NCBI GenBank assembly: GCA_035476635.1
Contig: DATILI010000205.1
Location: 1 to 8,090 of the forward strand
Length of the DNA: 8,090 bases
DNA from: DATILI01 sp035476635
GTDB taxonomy: Bacteria > Pseudomonadota > Gammaproteobacteria > Burkholderiales > Burkholderiaceae_C
Direction: 5' to 3'
Shown here: positions 5,732 through 8,090 of the stretch, one piece after another
How positions within the stretch are numbered: the stretch's first letter is position 1
How the letters are laid out: the number at the start of each line of letters is the position of its first letter
Notes under the pieces: generated by a model
What the model saw: only the letters and a program-made list of their open reading frames with translations
Told to the model about the DNA's origin: nothing
Database searches by the model: none
Position numbers and translations under genes: made by a program

Positions 5732-6106
5732 ATGGATTTCAAGCAAGCCGTGATGACGGCCCTTCGCAAGTACGTTGATTTTTCTGGCCGCGCGACGCGG
5801 CCAGAGTTTTGGTGGTTCATGTTGTTCGAGATTGTCGTGTTCATGGTGACCGGCATGATCAACCCGATCCTCTATGGCATCGCGGCCCTGGGCCTGCTGC
5901 TACCCGGCTTGGGCGTCAGCGTGCGGCGCCTGCACGACATAGGAAAGAGCGGCTGGTGGCTGCTGCTGGGCTTTGTGCCCATCGTCGGCGTGGTGCTGAT
6001 CTGGTGGTTTGCGCAGCCCGGTACTTCGGCCGGCAGCCGCTTCGGCGAGGCCGTTGGCGATGCGTCGACTGGCATGGGCAGCGCGCGCGCACCCGGCCAG
6101 CAATAG
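5732..6106 (+). CDS. DUF805 family inner-membrane protein
   Basis: The protein has 124 residues with the features of DUF805 (YhaH/YhaI-type) proteins. The N-terminal block is YVDFSGRATRPEFWWFMLF (14-32), then come hydrophobic segments at about 27-43 and 46-63, the conserved cytoplasmic loop VRRLHDIGKSGWW (64-76), a third segment LLLGFVPIVGVVLIWWFA (77-94), and a glycine-rich tail with SRFGE. Three membrane spans are likely. GAGGAG (5719-5724), 7 bases before the ATG, supports the start. The molecular role of DUF805 proteins is not established. The gene appears to be on its own, convergent with the glutathione transferase gene; the 70-bp gap between them shows no strong terminator, only the small palindrome GCACGTGC at 6143-6150. 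Confidence 0.9.
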   Translation: MDFKQAVMTALRKYVDFSGRATRPEFWWFMLFEIVVFMVTGMINPILYGIAALGLLLPGLGVSVRRLHDIGKSGWWLLLGFVPIVGVVLIWWFAQPGTSAGSRFGEAVGDASTGMGSARAPGQQ

Positions 6107-6176
6107 AACGTATTGCCGATATAAGGGCCACTGACCTTCCGGGCACGTGCGGGACTGCTGATGCTGGTATGCCAAC

Positions 6177-6845
6177 CTAGGCCGCGATATCCGGCGCGGG
6201 AACAGTGGACACGCCTTGCGCTGCTGCGGCGCGTTCTTGGGATTGCAGGGCGCGGCGGTGGCCCTCTCGCTGCTGCAGACGCTCCCAGTACGCCTTCACC
6301 GCGGGCGTGAAGCGGGATGCGAGCCCAAGGTGCTGCGCCAGCAGCAGCGCATATCCGACCGAGACATCCGCGGCAGTGAAGCGCCCGGCGCACAGATGCT
6401 CCTGCTGGGTCAGTAGCGGTTCCAACGTGCGCAGCCGGGCAAGAAACCACTTCCCATAGTCTTCAGCGACCGTTGGCAGGCGTCGATGTTCGGGTTCGAA
6501 GCGCGCGTAGCGCAGCACGAGCGTCTGCGGAAACGTGAGCGTGGCTTCGCCGAAGTGGAGGTAGTTGAGATAGGCGCCATAGTCGTCTTCCGTGGGTTCG
6601 ACCTGCAGCGACGTCGGGGCACTCAGCGCGCAAAGGTACTGGCAGATCGCTGCCGACTCGGTCATGCGCGTGGGGCCGTTGATCATCAGCGGGATGGTAC
6701 CCAGTGGATTGAGGTCGAGGTACGAACGCGCCAATACGCGAGGTGGAAACGGCAGCATCCTCAGTTCATAGGGCAAGGCCAGCTCTTCCAACATCCAGAG
6801 GGGCCGGAAGGAACGCGCGCTCACGCAGTGGTAGAGGATGATCAT
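6177..6845 (-). CDS. Glutathione S-transferase family protein
   Basis: The protein has 222 residues. Residues 1-75 form a thioredoxin-fold N-terminal domain: MIILYHCVSARSFRPLWMLE, the motif YLDLNPLGTIPLM with the cis-Pro at residue 52, and TESAAICQYL, where E63-S64 are the usual gamma-glutamyl binding pair. Residues about 90-205 form the helical domain, including the conserved folding motif AGRFTAADVSVGY. It is cytosolic. Ser9, Ser12 or Cys7 could be the thiol-activating residue. Members conjugate glutathione to electrophiles or act as thiol reductases or isomerases; the substrate is unknown. The frame is open upstream to 7277, but homology starts at the ATG at 6845. No clear Shine-Dalgarno sequence precedes it, and an alternative ATG 16 codons earlier is possible. 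The C-terminus is Ala-rich and divergent. Confidence 0.88.
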   Translation of the reverse strand: MIILYHCVSARSFRPLWMLEELALPYELRMLPFPPRVLARSYLDLNPLGTIPLMINGPTRMTESAAICQYLCALSAPTSLQVEPTEDDYGAYLNYLHFGEATLTFPQTLVLRYARFEPEHRRLPTVAEDYGKWFLARLRTLEPLLTQQEHLCAGRFTAADVSVGYALLLAQHLGLASRFTPAVKAYWERLQQREGHRRALQSQERAAAAQGVSTVPAPDIAA

Positions 6846-7203
6846 GAGAGTGGAGCATAGGTTCGATGGCGCGCTCTGGTGTGCCATTTGCGTTGCGGAT
6901 CGCGCCAGTCCGCGAAGACGCGGACTCACGTTCAGCCGTCGCACCGCAGCTTCGCCACCGGCGATAGGTGCTCCAGCAACAACCGTGCTGGCGGGCAAGC
7001 GCATCGAAGTCAAGCGCGCATAGTACGAACTGCCTCTGCGCCCACGGATCCGACAGGGGGACGAACAGTGTTCCGTCGTCCTCAAACGAAATCCAGCCCT
7101 CATCGAACAGAGCATCCCGCGGCGCCTGACGTCGGCGGCCGTTTCACCGTGGCCGCGACAGCGCTCTGGTATTCGCCCCCGCCATCGCTGCGACAACAAG
7201 GCC
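6846..7203. other. Gene-poor stretch between the GST and AbiE-type genes
   Basis: These 358 bases hold no intact gene that I can support. Open frames on both strands here have no family-like sequence or ribosome binding site. The exception is a short minus-strand segment (6985-7143) that looks like part of an HNH nuclease. The promoter of the GST gene must lie at its left end, but no good -35/-10 pair was seen. Confidence 0.5.
6985..7143 (-). pseudogene. Possible HNH-endonuclease remnant
   Basis: The minus-strand frame from 7143 reads NG, eight residues, then ALFDEGWISFEDDGTLFV and later LSDPWAQRQF. HNH nucleases of the HNH_2 type commonly carry 'NGLLL....xxLFDxGxISFxDDG' with the same 8-residue spacing between NG and the LFD block. 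That block lies just after the metal-binding HNH core. Here the core itself is absent: an in-frame stop (TGA, 7144-7146) precedes the Asn. No ATG or GTG occurs in this frame between the stop and the end of the match, so it is not an expressible gene as it stands. The match is short and made by eye, so chance resemblance remains possible. Confidence 0.4.
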
Positions 7204-7232
7204 TTGAAAAGTGTCAGAAATTGCACAATACT
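7204..7232 (+). promoter_or_regulatory. Sigma-70 promoter candidate of the AbiE-type operon
   Basis: TTGAAA (7204-7209; 5 of 6 consensus bases) and AATACT (7227-7232; 4 of 6) have a 17-base spacer. Transcription would start about 18 bases before the antitoxin ATG at 7257, giving a short leader, which fits the lack of a clear Shine-Dalgarno sequence. Confidence 0.5.
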
Positions 7233-7235
7233 TCT
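7216..7235. promoter_or_regulatory. Imperfect dyad over the -10, possible antitoxin autoregulation site
   Basis: The order is AGAA (7216-7219), ATTG (7220-7223), CA, CAAT (7226-7229), AC, TTCT (7232-7235). The outer and inner arms are mutually complementary, with a 2-base offset on the right side. The dyad covers the -10 hexamer. AbiEi antitoxins are known to repress their own operon by binding inverted repeats in the promoter, so this is the natural candidate. Direct evidence is lacking. Confidence 0.4.
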
Positions 7236-7256
7236 ACCAATCCCAAAGTTATCGCC

Positions 7257-7853
7257 ATGCAGACCCTCGCCAAACAAGTTCTAGAGCACGCCGCCGGGTT
7301 GCCGGAAGGCACGCCCTTGGTCGCAAAGGAACTGCTGCACCTGGGAAACCGGGCCGCCGTGGACCAGGTTCTGTCCCGGCTCGTGCAGCGCGGCGCACTC
7401 CTGCGCGCGGGCCGCGGCATCTATGTCCTGCCGGTAGAGAGCCGCTTCGGCTCCCGTGCGCCCTCGACCGCCAAGATGCTCGAGGGGCTGGCCAGTCAGC
7501 GCGGGGAAACTATCGTGTCGCATGGCGCGGCGGCGGCCAACGCGCTGGGCCTCACCACCCAGGTGCCGATGCGGGCCGTCTACCTGACGTCCGGCGCCAG
7601 CCGCCGCTTGAAGCTGGGGGCGCAGACCGTTGAGTTGCGGCACGCGCCGGTGTGGCAGTTGATCTTTCCTGGTCGCACCGCCGGCGACGTGGTGCGGGCG
7701 CTGGCGTGGTTGGGGCCGGAGAAAGCCGGCGAAGCGCTGCGGGCACTGCGTGCCAAACTGCCACCGGCCGAGTTGAAGGAAGTGGCGTCGGCGCGCGCGC
7801 GCCTGCCGACGTGGATGGCGCAGGAGGTGAGCGCGCTGGTACCGCATGGCTGA
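7257..7853 (+). CDS. AbiEi-type antitoxin (DUF6088-like winged-helix protein)
   Basis: The protein has 198 residues from ATG 7257. The N-terminal winged helix spans about residues 18-60: VAKELLHLGNRAAVDQVLSR as the helix-turn-helix, then LVQRGALLRAGRGIYVLP as the recognition-wing hairpin typical of AbiEi and DUF6088 proteins. Residues about 75-110 contain ETIVSHGAAAANALGLTTQV followed by beta strands (RAVYLTSG, RRLKLGAQTVELRH), the usual linker to the C-terminal domain. The tail (about 150-198) is helical. In type IV AbiE systems this protein counteracts the toxin's effect and represses the operon through the winged helix. It overlaps the downstream toxin start by 8 bp, which supports coupled translation. 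The frame is open far upstream, but homology, the promoter at 7204-7232 and the short leader favour this start; no strong ribosome binding site was seen. Confidence 0.82.
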   Translation: MQTLAKQVLEHAAGLPEGTPLVAKELLHLGNRAAVDQVLSRLVQRGALLRAGRGIYVLPVESRFGSRAPSTAKMLEGLASQRGETIVSHGAAAANALGLTTQVPMRAVYLTSGASRRLKLGAQTVELRHAPVWQLIFPGRTAGDVVRALAWLGPEKAGEALRALRAKLPPAELKEVASARARLPTWMAQEVSALVPHG

Positions 7854-8090
7854 GTTCTTCGAGCTCTCCGCTGACGAGCGCCTGGAGGCCCTTGCTCAAG
7901 CCGCCAATGCATCTGGGCGCCCTCCTCACCTTTTGGAAAAAGACGTTTGGGTGGTGTGGTCACTGCGGCACCTCTTCGCCGCGCCCTATGCGCCGCATCT
8001 TGTCTTCAAGGGTGGCACGTCGCTGTCGAAGGCCTATGGCGTCATCCAGCGGTTCTCCGAGGACGTGGACCTCACCTACGACATCCGCGC
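7846..8090 (+). CDS. AbiEii-type nucleotidyltransferase toxin, N-terminal part (runs off the window)
   Basis: ATG 7846 opens a frame with no stop to the window edge (81 complete codons). It overlaps the antitoxin's end by 8 bp and is preceded by CAGGAGG at 7820-7827, inside the antitoxin gene. Visible motifs are EKDVWVVWSLRHLF (31-44), the nucleotidyltransferase loop KGGTSLSKAYG (55-65) and the metal-binding SEDVDLTYD (71-79), with D73 and D75 as the paired carboxylates. GG[ST]-x-L followed by E-D-x-D is the signature of the AbiEii/MenT-type nucleotidyltransferase toxins (DUF1814). Related MenT toxins add nucleotides to the 3' end of tRNAs, and AbiE proteins can abort phage infection; which activity applies here is unknown. 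The key residues present are all intact. Family size is usually about 250-320 residues, so most of the protein is missing from the window. Confidence 0.88.
   Translation, partial: MAEFFELSADERLEALAQAANASGRPPHLLEKDVWVVWSLRHLFAAPYAPHLVFKGGTSLSKAYGVIQRFSEDVDLTYDIR

Noticed and set aside
6846..7277. N-terminal extension of the GST-like protein on the minus strand
   Set aside because: The thioredoxin fold starts at the ATG at 6845. The extension is low-complexity, Arg-rich and runs over the AbiE-type promoter.

Overview
The window is GC-rich, densely coded DNA from a betaproteobacterium. The Bug-type periplasmic receptor, the Omp32-like trimeric porins ending in Phe, the LysR-linked transport operon and the branched-chain amino acid type binding protein all point to Burkholderiales, probably Alcaligenaceae or Comamonadaceae (Achromobacter, Bordetella or Variovorax-like). 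This is inferred from gene content, not from a database comparison. No RNA gene, insertion sequence or CRISPR array was seen.

Layout. (1) 2-295 (+) is the 3' end of a periplasmic binding protein of a branched-chain amino acid type ABC transporter. (2) 316-2162 (-) is a two-gene operon, a Bug-family receptor followed by an alpha/beta hydrolase, joined by a TGATG stop/start overlap. It is divergent from a LysR-type regulator (2265-3209, +) across a 102-bp control region. This is a typical sense, capture and hydrolyse layout for an unidentified carboxylate or ester. No membrane transport subunits are present. (3) 3354-3722 (-) is a badly eroded porin pseudogene, and 4053-5183 (+) is an intact porin. 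Between them lie two almost identical palindromic operator candidates 192 bp apart. One of them sits just downstream of a near-consensus sigma-70 promoter that now points into the dead porin. (4) 5316-5603 (+) is a small unrecognised protein whose ribosome binding site can pair with an upstream arm. It is followed by a DUF805 inner-membrane protein (5732-6106, +). (5) 6177-6845 (-) is a glutathione S-transferase-like protein, convergent with the DUF805 gene. (6) 6846-7203 has no intact gene but carries a possible HNH-nuclease remnant (-). (7) 7257-8090 (+) is an AbiE-type toxin-antitoxin pair. A winged-helix antitoxin overlaps by 8 bp a nucleotidyltransferase toxin that runs off the window end. 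A promoter with an overlapping dyad lies upstream.

The regions are mostly independent units. The most interesting points are the shared operators around the live and dead porins, the AbiE-type module next to a possible nuclease scar, and the possible translational switch on the small unknown gene. I did not find an unmistakable new system.
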